The notes under the pieces: model-generated
Told to the model about the DNA's origin: nothing
The model's input: the letters and a program-made list of their open reading frames with translations, nothing else
The model's database searches: none
From: Knufia peltigerae
Taxonomy: Eukaryota; Ascomycota; Eurotiomycetes; Chaetothyriales; Trichomeriaceae
Assembly (NCBI GenBank): GCA_030247855.1
Contig: JAPDRN010000075.1
Location: forward strand, 1 to 64,000
Direction of reading: 5' to 3'
Length of the DNA: 64,000 bases
Shown: one piece after another, positions 45,730-56,051 of the stretch
How the letters are laid out: each line of letters starts with the position of its first letter
Position numbering within the stretch: the first letter of the stretch is position 1
Position numbers and translations under genes: made by a program

Positions 45730-47570
45730 GGCTGCTGTGGTGCATTGCTCAAGCGAGGGAGTGTCTGGCGCAATCAGGGATTGACGCGTTGTGGTCTTGC
45801 AGGACTTCGCTCCGGATCCTCATACGCGTGCAGACTCTCTGAGGCTGCGACGCACCATCGAGTCGAACGCCAAGACAGAGAGGCCTCATCGTAGCATGCA
45901 GAAGCCGACATGTAAATTTCGTTGATTACTGTTGCTTAAAAGCATGTTGAAGATGAGACACAGCAACAGGGGAGATCCCAGCCATTATTTACAAAAGTCA
46001 GCAGGGCACGCGTCGCTAGTGTTTAGAGGCGAAAAAGGGATGCGTTCTGACTGGTCAGGACCAGGGGTAGGCAAACACGAACAATCACCAAGTACGGAGG
46101 TTACGCTATGTCTGTCAATGTGCGTGTGAATGACTTAGGGTTGGAGGATCGCGTCTTATTAGGTATGGAGTCAATGTTGTATCAGGCATCTCAAGATTCA
46201 ACAAGGGTTCTGATGTTTAGTTTGGCCCTTGGTGTTTGGGCAATCGTTTAACGAGGTTGTTATAATTGGGGCTTCGTCTCTGCTATCAATAGTGGCGCCA
46301 ACCAAGCCTGGTGCATCCTCTTCAGAGAACTCTCTGATGCTATGGTGTATGGGCCACAATGAAGGTCAGCCTAAGTAGTGACCATGTTCTGGTCTACGCC
46401 CATGCGGCGAGGTGTTGTGATTGTTGTCCTGAATCATTTGAGACGAGGACGGAGACGGCGACTGTTGAGGGTGACATTGGGCACCAGTCAGAACCTGAAG
46501 GTCAGATCCTGCGGGACCATTGGTATCGGTAGCGAGCACGATGAACCCCTGCAGGACGATTGACACTTGTACAATGACCAGAGCCAGGCGATGAACGGGG
46601 TACGGAGTACGTTTGTTTCCCACTTCGATCTTCCTTGTACGGAGTATGGTGTTGAACAATGGACTGGGATATTGATAAAGAAAATTGTCAATCATCAGTA
46701 GAGTTATTTGTCGAGTCCCAAAGCAGACGAGTAGATTGGGCTCTCCCCATCCAATCCTTTGTGCTGCTGAGATTCCCTGAACACGGTGAGCCTATGGTGA
46801 AGTCATTTAAATAAATAGCTGCGGAGTTGATGCCTACTGAGAGCCTGGTTGACAGCCTACTAGGGACTAAAGAGCCTAATGTTGAGCCCCCGGTCGATGT
46901 GCCGTCCATCCCTCCATGTTGCGCACTAGATTTAGCCGGGACACACAGGGCTTCCTCCTCGCTTGCTGGCATCTCATCCGAACATCCAGTACTCATCACT
47001 TGTACGGTACATTCACCTTCGCCTCACCCAGGGCAGCCTCACTCTAAGTAGCCCCCTACCTCCTCTACATCACTCCACGAAACTACTGTAATGTAAAGGT
47101 GTCGTCCTCGAACGGTCCCTGTCGATATCCTTCTCAGCACACCATCTGCGTGTCGCGGCGATACCTCCCGATTGGTCTCTGTGACTACCCAACCTTCGTA
47201 CACCACAAACCGCAGTTTAGGCGGAAACACGCGACGGTGAACTTTGAGTTGGAGGACACAAGGCTTTCCTTTGTTCTCAGATTTTCTCGCTCTCTGTCGT
47301 TCATTACACCATCACTTGTTGGTCGTCATCTGGGCAGTATCGCCATTGAACCTACACCAGACGCTAAGGTGACGTCTGTCAGAGGGCGATCGGTGCGTCT
47401 CTGCGCAGGACAAGAGCCACGAGGGAAGACAATTTGACAGGCAAATGCGTGGGAATATACTACTGTCGCAGTGACCAAGTCATGCTGGGCCTGGGCCATG
47501 CATCTGTACGATAGACATCATCGTCCAAGAAGGAAGGCCCCGGCGTGAAGCTGCGCCAGAGTCGACGACA
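45730..47570. other. Divergent promoter region of TERT and the Rho exchange factor
   Basis: 1.8 kb. Two TACGGAGTA nonamers (46601-46609 and 46638-46646) lie 28 bp apart. Two minus-strand frames (46999-46688 and 46695-46366) could be joined by a conceivable splice, but the product resembles nothing known and is not called. Confidence 0.5.
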
Positions 47571-50500
47571 ATGCCTTCTGCGGTACCAGACCAGAATAAC
47601 TACTATACCACGCACCACCGCCGACAGTCGTCGCATTCTCAGAATCACCTGCCGACCCAGATCAGGGCTTCTCCTACGCAAGCTCCGTCTCCCGATCCAT
47701 CACTTGCCTTCTTACCATCTACCACATACGCCCAGCAGCAGCCCTCACCTCATGTTGCTAGGACTCCTTCCGGTCCAACACCCTCCAAGTCAAATATTAG
47801 GCTGGAGTCTGTGCCTTCCGACGAAGTAGCAATTGATCCGCACGCCTTCTATAGGCAATACCAAGACCCTTTCACGAATGCCTCTCCACAAGCCCTTCAT
47901 CAAGAAGCGATACGAACGACGGTGTTTGAGGATGAAGATGAGAAAAATGCTGCAACAAGGAAGTCGAGCTTTGCCTCAGCCCAGTCGAACGAGGATCGGT
48001 TTCAAAGACCCTCCCGAAATTCAACAGCGGGACGACGCCCGACCGTGAACACTCAGAACCTGCCAGGTGGCAGTTGGGAGAACAGTCCTGCCAGAACATT
48101 GTTGAAATCAAGAAAGGCTTCATTCAAGGATCTTGTCGCACGCTTTGATGCCTCGCCGGAGGAGGTCCCGCCATTACCGACACAGTTCATCACGCGGCCA
48201 GCTTCAAGAACTGCAAGTCCGATGCCGTATTCGACAATTGATCCCTCAAATTCCTATGGAAGCACTATCCCCCAGTCAAAGCGCTCAGAGCCTAGGCTAT
48301 CGGAGTCTATGAGAAGGATGTCACCCAGTTACGGAATTCGCCCTCCGACAGCTATTCCCCGTGGCCGGAATAGAGGAGCGTCATTGGCGTCTGCCTCAAC
48401 TCCCGCTGCTGACCCGGTTCAATCTGCGGGTCCTGGGCGTAAGCTTTTGTTCGGAGAAGTCATCCCATCAACATCAAAACTTCCAGCGGCAGGCTATGGC
48501 ATCCACAATGCTCGTAGAAGAAGAGGCTCAGAGGGATCACCAATGCATAGTCCGAACCCGATGTTTCCATCGAGCACCGCCGACCCCCAGCGGTCACTCC
48601 ATTCGGCCACTGGTCAAGATCCTGCGCAGGCATATTCGGTGGTAGACAGGACTATTCCATCTGCTAATGCCGCTGGCACGGGCTCAAACCACCGGCGAGC
48701 ACAGAGTGATCTCCCTGGACCATCATCGAAATCCGGCCGCGACGCAAACTCGCCCGTCATGAGACGAGAGCACATGGATTCTTCACCTCAGGGTAATGCA
48801 CAATCGCGCATTCCTATCAGTGTGCGGCACAATCGTAATTTATCAGAGCCGACAAGCATCTCTCCAACGACTGGATCAAGTTCACAGCTGCCACTACGAA
48901 TGAATGGGCACCGCCAGTCGCCGGCAAGCCTTACTCCGTACACGGACAGGAAACCTCCAAGCCCTCGCCGAGGGCCTCGATCTCAGATTCAGATAAAGAG
49001 CCCCGGGCCAAAGTCGGGAGGAGGCACCAGTGAGAAGAGCCCTTCATTGAGGGCGAACATCATTGCCCCTCCACCAAAGATTTCACCCCCGCTTCGAAGT
49101 TCAAGACCACGTTTGCCTGTATCAAGTGCAACGACTGCTGCGTCTCGAGCAAAGATGGCCGAGAAGTTTCAGACAATGGCTAAGCAACAAAGCGATAGCA
49201 AAGCATATAGGCGACAGAGACCTCCCGAACTTACTGATATTGACCTTAAGGCTCGGCGACTGAAAATCACACAAGCCTTGACTAGGTCAAAGGAGGGCCA
49301 GGATCTGAACGGCGGGCCCGTTTCTTTGCGGACAACCTCGACGTCGACCAGTCGGAACAATAGTATTGCTCTTTCAGACGACAGTGATAAGCCCGAGGCT
49401 TCCACTCCAGCGAATATCGAGATACCTGCTGTCGTCGTTGATGAACCGGCCCCTATCCAAGACGCTCCCGAAGAACATGCCTTCTACACTCAGGATCGGC
49501 GAGTTGTAGACGATCGGCGAGCCTTTACCCAAAATGCGCTTCAAATTGTAGATGGAGGCACACCCCAATCATTGGATGAGGTTGACTCTCCAACACTTGG
49601 TCATACTGGCTCGGCATTCACCAGCATACCATACAGCCTCGATACCCATCTGCAATCTGGAAACGATGATCAAGACCCGCGCTCTGCTGTCACCCAAGGG
49701 ACTGCCAATACGGAAGCCACAATGATAGATGCCGAACCACAGGCTGACGAGCCTGAACTTCAGCCAACGCAGTCTCTCCTAGACCAGATAAGTATCCTTA
49801 GGAGTTATGGTTCCAGATCGCCATTGTCTCCTGATTCACATGCATCAGGCGATAATTCTGATCATGCTGATGGGGTTTCTGTTAATCTTATGTTGCGAGA
49901 AACGACATACTTGGATGATGATGAAGCGGCCGAAAAGGGTTACCGACCATTACTACCTCCATCAGAGCCATTACCAATGCCACCTACGTTCCACAGAAGC
50001 TCCTGGACGTCATCTTTGACCACCGACCACCGCAATTCAGATACTGATGAAGTTGGCATTGATAAAAATGCAACTCACCATTCAGACAAAGGGGCCGTAG
50101 AAGCAGGATCCGACAGCTTTTCCGATGTTGACCAGTCCAGTGTTGAAGGCTCGACTGGAGAAGCGTATGCCACAGATGCATACACAATTGTTAATATCGT
50201 GTTGCAGCAGCGAACACCATCTGGAGTTGTCGATCAACAGCTTGTGGATGATATTTACCATCGCATAATTCAAGCTTCCCCAGATTTAGTCGATGCTGAA
50301 AGCGTCGATGAAGCAAAAGTGAGAGCTTTGTGTCTTCAAGAACTAGATGACCACAGTTTGCACTGGGACCAACAGGTAACCCCACCGCCGCCAGCCGAAG
50401 AGGCCCAGCATGAAGCTTCGTTAAGCGCGGAACCAGATCTAAACAACGGTAAATCTGGAACACAGACCATCACTGCAAGCCCACCCACGACTGGCGTTGC

Positions 50501-53336
50501 CGCACCTAACCCACCTCAGAGTTACCGATCTCACCACCGGTATAAGTCTAGTCTGGACAGCGCTGAGGATTGGGCGGATACCTCACCTTCGGTCACAGAT
50601 TGGATTCAGTTCGCACTTAAATCTCCAAAGAACGGCCAACATCGGCAACAACAACAGTCACTACTGGCAAACGAAACATTTCGTACTGATGGAGCAAAGA
50701 CTCAAGAGGGCTTGGATCAGAGACAGGCTCCCAATGAACCAAGCAGAAGCGAATTCATGGAGATAGTGACTGGTCGGGAGATACCGCGGCCACCATCGCA
50801 CTCGCCTCCCCCACCCCCGGCTGCCTTCATGCCATCGATTGCTCAGACGTCTTGGTCCGCGCCTGTCGGAGTGGCGGCTCCAAGCATGCCAGCTGCTCCA
50901 CCTTCAAGACCACTCACAGCTGTCTCGCAGATGTCGGCGAGGTCAAGCATTGATCAACAAGGAATGTCGACTGAGTCCCCTGCGACCAGACCTTCTACGG
51001 ATGATCAAACACCGGAGCAACGTCGTCTCAATAAACGGCGGTATGTTCTCAAAGAGCTCGTAGATACGGAGTACACTTACGAACGGGACATGCGAGTGTT
51101 ATGTGACATCTATAAGCAGACAGCTGTGGCGGCAATATCCGAGGAAGACATCAAGATCATCTTCGGGAATGTCGATATTGTACAGCAATTTTCGAAAGAT
51201 TTCCTCGGCCTCCTGAAGCAGGTGGTCAAACCAGCCTATGTGATGGAAAAAGTGGACCGACGCAAAGATGGAAATCGTTCCTCGACAGTACAAAGCTCGG
51301 CCGCTTCAATGGATGGTGTTATCGACATGAGCGATGGAGACAAAGACGAACTTACCAGAGTTGGTCAAGCCTTCGAGGCCTCCTTGGGTGATATGGAGAA
51401 GGTCTACACCGAGTATATTCGGACCCGACATGCTGCAAACAAGAGACTAGAGGTTTTACAATCTGACTCAGCAGCACGAGAATGGCTGAAGGAGTGCAAG
51501 GAGAACTCGACTGATATCACAAACGCTTGGAGTCTAGATGCCCTTCTTGTCAAGCCAATCCAGCGAATTACCAAGTACCCTCTTCTATTGATGCAGCTTG
51601 TGGATACCACACCAGATAACCACCCTGACGCAAGCTTCTTGCGACGAGCTCTGGTTGAAGTGACCGAGATCAATATACGCATCAATGAAGTCAAGAAGCA
51701 CACGGAGTTGGTTGATCAGGTTCTAAACAGGAAGCGTAAGGACTCTGATGTTCGCAATGGATTGACAAAAGCATTCGGACGCCGTGCGGAAAAATTGAGG
51801 CAGAATATGGGTATCAATGAGATGTTTGAGGACGAAGAATACGCCAAATTGAAGATCAAATATGACAACAACATTGCACATCTGTTTCTCGTCTCCAAGG
51901 ACTGCCAGGGGTATATTGAAGCCATAACCAAATGGGTTACGCGCATGTGCGAGCTGGCAGCGGCAGCTGAGGCGTGGGTCGACGTTGGGCATACCCATTA
52001 TCCGGAAGCTGAGAGCAAACTTCGACAATTCGCGATTGTGGTTCGAGGCATCAACTCAATAGCCTTGCCAGATCATATTGACCAGGTGAATCGTCGCGTC
52101 ATTAGTCCGATGGAAAAGACCGCGACCATGCTGGAGAGATTCCAGACCGACCCGAAAGGACTCGTGGCCAAGCGAGACAAACGACTGCTGGACTACAACC
52201 AATTTAAGAACAAGAAGGATAGGGGCGAAAAAATCGACAAGAAGATGACTGAACGCATGGAGCAGTGGGAAGCACTCAACCTTGAGGCAAAAGAAAGAAA
52301 GAAACGGCTGCTCAAGTCCACTGCCGACTTGGTCCTCTCGTGTCAACAAAACCTTCTTGGACTTCACCTAAATTGGCTGGCAATGTGCAAGCAGAAGTTC
52401 TCTGCAGCGATGGAAATTTCTCTCGACAAAGTCAAGCCGGAGGAAATCGTCAAAGACTGGCAAGAGGATTTTGAGTACCATGAAGAACAGATACTCATGT
52501 TGAGTATTTGCAACGGCTCTTTGTTGGCTGAAGCAGGCAATCTGCTCTCTTTCTTGACACCTGGGACGACATTGCTCGGCGACGATTCCCCTCGACAGCC
52601 TTCGTGGAACAGTGGGCATAAAGGGCGATCGATATCTATCAACGATGACACGTTAACGTTCAGTTCAAGCCAACGACAAAGCGAAGGTCTGATGAGTTCA
52701 CATAGTAATGACCAGAGTGAGCCGAGCTCGTTCAGTTTTGTCAATGGCCGGATACGAGCCACCTCGGCAGCGTCTGGAAGACTCCCCAAAACCCCAGAGA
52801 CTGGTTCTCGCGGAGCACCTTCTGTCCATACTGTTCACAGCACTAGTGCGTCTCGACCAGGCACTAGCCCAGGGCTGCCTGAAGTACCTGCTCCTCGATT
52901 AAGCCTGGACGTGGCATCACCTTCCATCGGACCCTTGTTGTCAGATTCACCTCAGGCCAATAGACACATGTCTTCATCGACATTTTATTCTGCGGCGCCG
53001 GAACCCAATCAATCACAGACTCAGCTGGCACCCAGTGGTGGTAACATCTTTTCCTCGGCCATGCCTATGGACGATAACAACAGACCACAGGAAGAGGACG
53101 GTACGACGGGCCCTACGCGTGAGCCAGGAGTTCTGTTCACGGCGGCAAGTGTGTATGAATTCAACATTGATCGGTCACGTCAACAGGGTGGATTTCGCTA
53201 TCTCACATACATGCCTGGTGAGATCTTCGATGTGATTGCTGAAAATGGAGAACTTTGGTTAGCCATCAATCAAGACGATGAGAGCAGAGAGATTGGCTGG
53301 ATCTGGAACAAGCACTTTGCCAAACTGGCAGAGTAG
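47571..53336 (+). CDS. Rho guanine-nucleotide exchange factor with DH, BAR and SH3 domains
   Basis: Activator of a Rho-family GTPase (likely Cdc42 or a Rho) linking it to membrane curvature and cell polarity, like the DH-BAR proteins Tuba/DNMBP and S. pombe Gef1. Single exon, 1921 aa. Residues 1-1140 are disordered, Ser/Pro-rich and basic then acidic. The DH domain (~1155-1390) begins RYVLKELVDTEYTYERDMRV and contains DALLVKPIQRITKYPLLLMQ, the conserved GTPase-contacting helix. The BAR-type region (~1410-1665) is helical and charged (RLLDYNQFKNKKDRGEKIDKK). A Ser-rich linker leads to a C-terminal SH3-like domain (~1855-1920): YEFNIDRSRQQGGFRYLTYM, GEIFDVIAENGELWLAIN and IGWIWNKHFAKL. The start is the first ATG of the frame. 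Confidence 0.93.
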   Translation: MPSAVPDQNNYYTTHHRRQSSHSQNHLPTQIRASPTQAPSPDPSLAFLPSTTYAQQQPSPHVARTPSGPTPSKSNIRLESVPSDEVAIDPHAFYRQYQDPFTNASPQALHQEAIRTTVFEDEDEKNAATRKSSFASAQSNEDRFQRPSRNSTAGRRPTVNTQNLPGGSWENSPARTLLKSRKASFKDLVARFDASPEEVPPLPTQFITRPASRTASPMPYSTIDPSNSYGSTIPQSKRSEPRLSESMRRMSPSYGIRPPTAIPRGRNRGASLASASTPAADPVQSAGPGRKLLFGEVIPSTSKLPAAGYGIHNARRRRGSEGSPMHSPNPMFPSSTADPQRSLHSATGQDPAQAYSVVDRTIPSANAAGTGSNHRRAQSDLPGPSSKSGRDANSPVMRREHMDSSPQGNAQSRIPISVRHNRNLSEPTSISPTTGSSSQLPLRMNGHRQSPASLTPYTDRKPPSPRRGPRSQIQIKSPGPKSGGGTSEKSPSLRANIIAPPPKISPPLRSSRPRLPVSSATTAASRAKMAEKFQTMAKQQSDSKAYRRQRPPELTDIDLKARRLKITQALTRSKEGQDLNGGPVSLRTTSTSTSRNNSIALSDDSDKPEASTPANIEIPAVVVDEPAPIQDAPEEHAFYTQDRRVVDDRRAFTQNALQIVDGGTPQSLDEVDSPTLGHTGSAFTSIPYSLDTHLQSGNDDQDPRSAVTQGTANTEATMIDAEPQADEPELQPTQSLLDQISILRSYGSRSPLSPDSHASGDNSDHADGVSVNLMLRETTYLDDDEAAEKGYRPLLPPSEPLPMPPTFHRSSWTSSLTTDHRNSDTDEVGIDKNATHHSDKGAVEAGSDSFSDVDQSSVEGSTGEAYATDAYTIVNIVLQQRTPSGVVDQQLVDDIYHRIIQASPDLVDAESVDEAKVRALCLQELDDHSLHWDQQVTPPPPAEEAQHEASLSAEPDLNNGKSGTQTITASPPTTGVAAPNPPQSYRSHHRYKSSLDSAEDWADTSPSVTDWIQFALKSPKNGQHRQQQQSLLANETFRTDGAKTQEGLDQRQAPNEPSRSEFMEIVTGREIPRPPSHSPPPPPAAFMPSIAQTSWSAPVGVAAPSMPAAPPSRPLTAVSQMSARSSIDQQGMSTESPATRPSTDDQTPEQRRLNKRRYVLKELVDTEYTYERDMRVLCDIYKQTAVAAISEEDIKIIFGNVDIVQQFSKDFLGLLKQVVKPAYVMEKVDRRKDGNRSSTVQSSAASMDGVIDMSDGDKDELTRVGQAFEASLGDMEKVYTEYIRTRHAANKRLEVLQSDSAAREWLKECKENSTDITNAWSLDALLVKPIQRITKYPLLLMQLVDTTPDNHPDASFLRRALVEVTEINIRINEVKKHTELVDQVLNRKRKDSDVRNGLTKAFGRRAEKLRQNMGINEMFEDEEYAKLKIKYDNNIAHLFLVSKDCQGYIEAITKWVTRMCELAAAAEAWVDVGHTHYPEAESKLRQFAIVVRGINSIALPDHIDQVNRRVISPMEKTATMLERFQTDPKGLVAKRDKRLLDYNQFKNKKDRGEKIDKKMTERMEQWEALNLEAKERKKRLLKSTADLVLSCQQNLLGLHLNWLAMCKQKFSAAMEISLDKVKPEEIVKDWQEDFEYHEEQILMLSICNGSLLAEAGNLLSFLTPGTTLLGDDSPRQPSWNSGHKGRSISINDDTLTFSSSQRQSEGLMSSHSNDQSEPSSFSFVNGRIRATSAASGRLPKTPETGSRGAPSVHTVHSTSASRPGTSPGLPEVPAPRLSLDVASPSIGPLLSDSPQANRHMSSSTFYSAAPEPNQSQTQLAPSGGNIFSSAMPMDDNNRPQEEDGTTGPTREPGVLFTAASVYEFNIDRSRQQGGFRYLTYMPGEIFDVIAENGELWLAINQDDESREIGWIWNKHFAKLAE

Positions 53337-54555
53337 CGACGTGGAGATGTATGCGGAAACTTATAAATGAGTGAGATGGTATACTCACTCATGCGACCAC
53401 TCTTGGATAATCTGTCTGCATGACGGATGGGAATCATCACTTTCTAAGAATACCAACGCGCCTGATGGTATTACTTTTTTCTCTCTTTTTATTTTCATCA
53501 GCACGCTGTCATCAGCTCGGGGTTCAACAGCAAGCATGACCAAAAGTGCATGTACAGTGGGACCTCGCTAGGAGATGGATGGTGGGTGGGCTCACTGGAC
53601 AATTTTCAAAGGTGCTTTTTGTTTTCTATCGAGCGTTCGAGCGGGCTTTAAAACTAGGCGTCGGATGGAAAGGGATCTTGAGAACAACAGAGATGTACAT
53701 TACTAAGCGATGATGATGACCTGAGAGTTGAAGATGTAAATTGGATGAGACAGCGAGAGAGCGAGCAAGGACTTATTAGTGCTTTGCGAGGACATGGTAG
53801 AAGAAGACAGCGCTCATGCAAAATGCCATTATCTCTTGTTTCCTCCCCATACGAGTATGGCCCATCGTGGGCCTAATCCATACTCGTACTCGTACTGTAG
53901 GTACAGACAATACTGCGTACTCCGTAAGTGACCACAGAAATGCGGGATCAACGGCCCCAAGATGAATGACGTTCGTTGCCAATTGGCTGAGAACGCGGCT
54001 GGAAAAGGCTGCGTAACCCGAGCATGAGCTGCATGTTTCTCGATTGCAGGGGGTGTTTTTCGACGAGGGCAATGAATTCTTTTTCTGTGTTATGCTTGTT
54101 CCCTCTGGATGAGCATGTTAATGACCCCTTGCGATGACCCTAGATGCTAGGTCGTTGTCTTGACTTCGGGTCATTACAGAAGTGCAGTCTACTACAACCT
54201 CCCACCTGCGGTTGAAGGCGTATACACACACTTGGCGACTGGCATCACCACGGACGTCACACGAGTCCCCTCTGGCTTGCGAGTAGGGGTCTTTTTGGCT
54301 ACGAAACACCCTGCACAATCTCGACAATTGACCCTCTATAATGCCAGACCTGCATCCTTTTGGTGGTCGAATGAGTCGGCATTTTGGGAGATCGGTATGT
54401 TGTATTGATGTTCTTGCGTCACTGTTTTCTTGCAGTGCGCATCGCCGACGCCCACTGCCCCGACACCCTCGTTCTTTTTTTGTTCTTCCCTCTTGCGGCT
54501 CCCCGAATCTTTTGCGCAATGCTCGCAAACATTTTTAACCTAAAAGCTGACCAAC
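53337..54555. other. Intergenic between the Rho exchange factor and Den1
   Basis: 1.2 kb between two plus-strand genes. It has TACTCGTACTCGTACTG at 53881-53897, one TACTCCGTA at 53918-53926, and a pyrimidine-rich stretch just before the Den1 start. No gene was seen. Confidence 0.5.
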
Positions 54556-55677
54556 ATGGCTCCCAAGCTGGCTCCAGAAGATGCGTACTTGAGCTGTAAG
54601 AGACTTTCCCACGTACCCAGATTCCGCTGCAGGTGTGTGTCATGTGCTAACCTCGGAAACTCGCAGACTATGATATACGACGTCGGTGACCCGTTCGCAC
54701 CTCCGTGACCCTACCTGCACGATTTACTGAGAAATGAGATATAGTGACAAGGGAAGACATATCTGTGCTAAAGAATGACTGGTTGACAGACAATGTTGGT
54801 GGCCGAATCCCCCGTTGGCAGATTTGGCGGTTGAGATGCTGACTTGACGATACACAGGTCATTGCGTTTTGGGAAGAGTAGGGGACACACACGAGACCGC
54901 ATGTGGTCGAGACCGAAATCTGACGTGATAGATATCTGGAGCGCGAATACCTCGTCAACTTCAAACACTCTCACATCGTCCTCCTTCGCCCTACCATGTC
55001 GTTTATGCTCATGCAAACACCCGATCCACGGACGATCAAGGTACGGTTGCGGCGACGGCGACGGCGACGACGAGTACGCGCTGACATACGCACGCAGGAC
55101 GCCCTCCCCGATCTCACAAATATATCCCATATTTTCCTCCCCATCAACGACAATCACGCCGTTAACGTCGCAGAGGGCGGGACTCATTGGTCGCTACTAC
55201 TCGTCTCGATTGTCGACGGGGTCGCCTTTCACTACGATTCGATGCCTCCTGGCAATCAAATCGAAGCACACCACGTCACTCAGAAGCTGTCGAGATTGAT
55301 CAACAGACCTCTCAAGTTTATCCATCTACACGACAGTCCTTTGCAGGATAATTCCTCGGACTGCGGCGTGTTTGTCTGTCTCAACATGAGACATTTGTTG
55401 CTGAAGAGACTTCTCATGGTGAGGACCGATTCCAAGGTCAGCATGAGTCTGGGTGGGAGAAAAGTGGATGCGACCGCGGGTCGGAAAGAGATGTTACGGA
55501 TCATCGACGAGTTTAGAAGAGAGGGTGAGAGAAGAAGATCGTAAGTGGGAACGGGAACGTCTTTTGACACGGACCGAGAACTGACGTGTATGATTCAGAA
55601 CGAGTAATTCACCACATCCCGGTAGGAAGTCGAAGAGTCCTCCAAGAATAGATTCACCTCGAAGTCGGGAATGTTGA
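54556..55677 (+). CDS. NEDD8-specific cysteine protease (Den1/NEP1/SENP8 type)
   Basis: Ulp1-family C48 protease that removes or matures NEDD8, affecting cullin ligases; the Aspergillus homologue DenA acts in development. Exons 54556-54595, 54667-54681, 54745-54794, 54858-54877, 54932-55040, 55098-55540 and 55599-55677 give 251 aa. Three exons are only 15, 50 and 20 nt, yet together rebuild AYLSYYDIRLTREDISVLKN, DWLTDNVIAFWEEYLERE and FKHSHIVLLRPTMSF. Catalytic residues are visible: His in GGTHWSLLLV, Asp in FHYDSMPPG, Cys in NSSDCGVFVCLNMRHL with the preceding Gln. Without the last intron the protein would stop at 55544; splicing adds a Ser/Pro/Arg tail (GRKSKSPPRIDSPRS). The 57-bp intron 55041-55097 is a multiple of three without a stop. 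Confidence 0.88.
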
Positions 55678-56051
55678 TGAAAGACGTATTCCAAAAAGGC
55701 AATTGATGATGAGAGAGAGAAACATTAATGTCTTTTTCTTTTGATGACATGACGTGGCATGATTGATTCTTATATGTCAAAACATGAAATACTTTCCTTG
55801 TTCTCGGAGTCAAAGCACCTACTGTTCTTGATGCATTCGGATTGTTTGATTTTGGCTTCAGAGCAAAGGGATGCTGGCCCCCCATAGAAGGGAGTCCACT
55901 ATTGCTTTTTACGGAGTAACCCAAGACGAAAACCAATTTGTAGCCACCGCAATGCTGTCCCGACTCGGGATACATCAGACAGGAGGCTGCGGACAGAGTA
56001 TGGAGAGCGAATAAAAGGCGGACGAGGTGTTTCAATATTTCCTTCCCTCTA
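55678..56051. other. Convergent 3' region of Den1 and Uba4
   Basis: 374 bp between two stop codons. One exact TACGGAGTA lies at 55910-55918. Nothing else was seen. Confidence 0.5.

Noticed and set aside
46366..46999. Possible two-exon small gene between TERT and the Rho exchange factor
   Set aside because: A splice can be drawn, but the product resembles nothing and no conserved block is formed.
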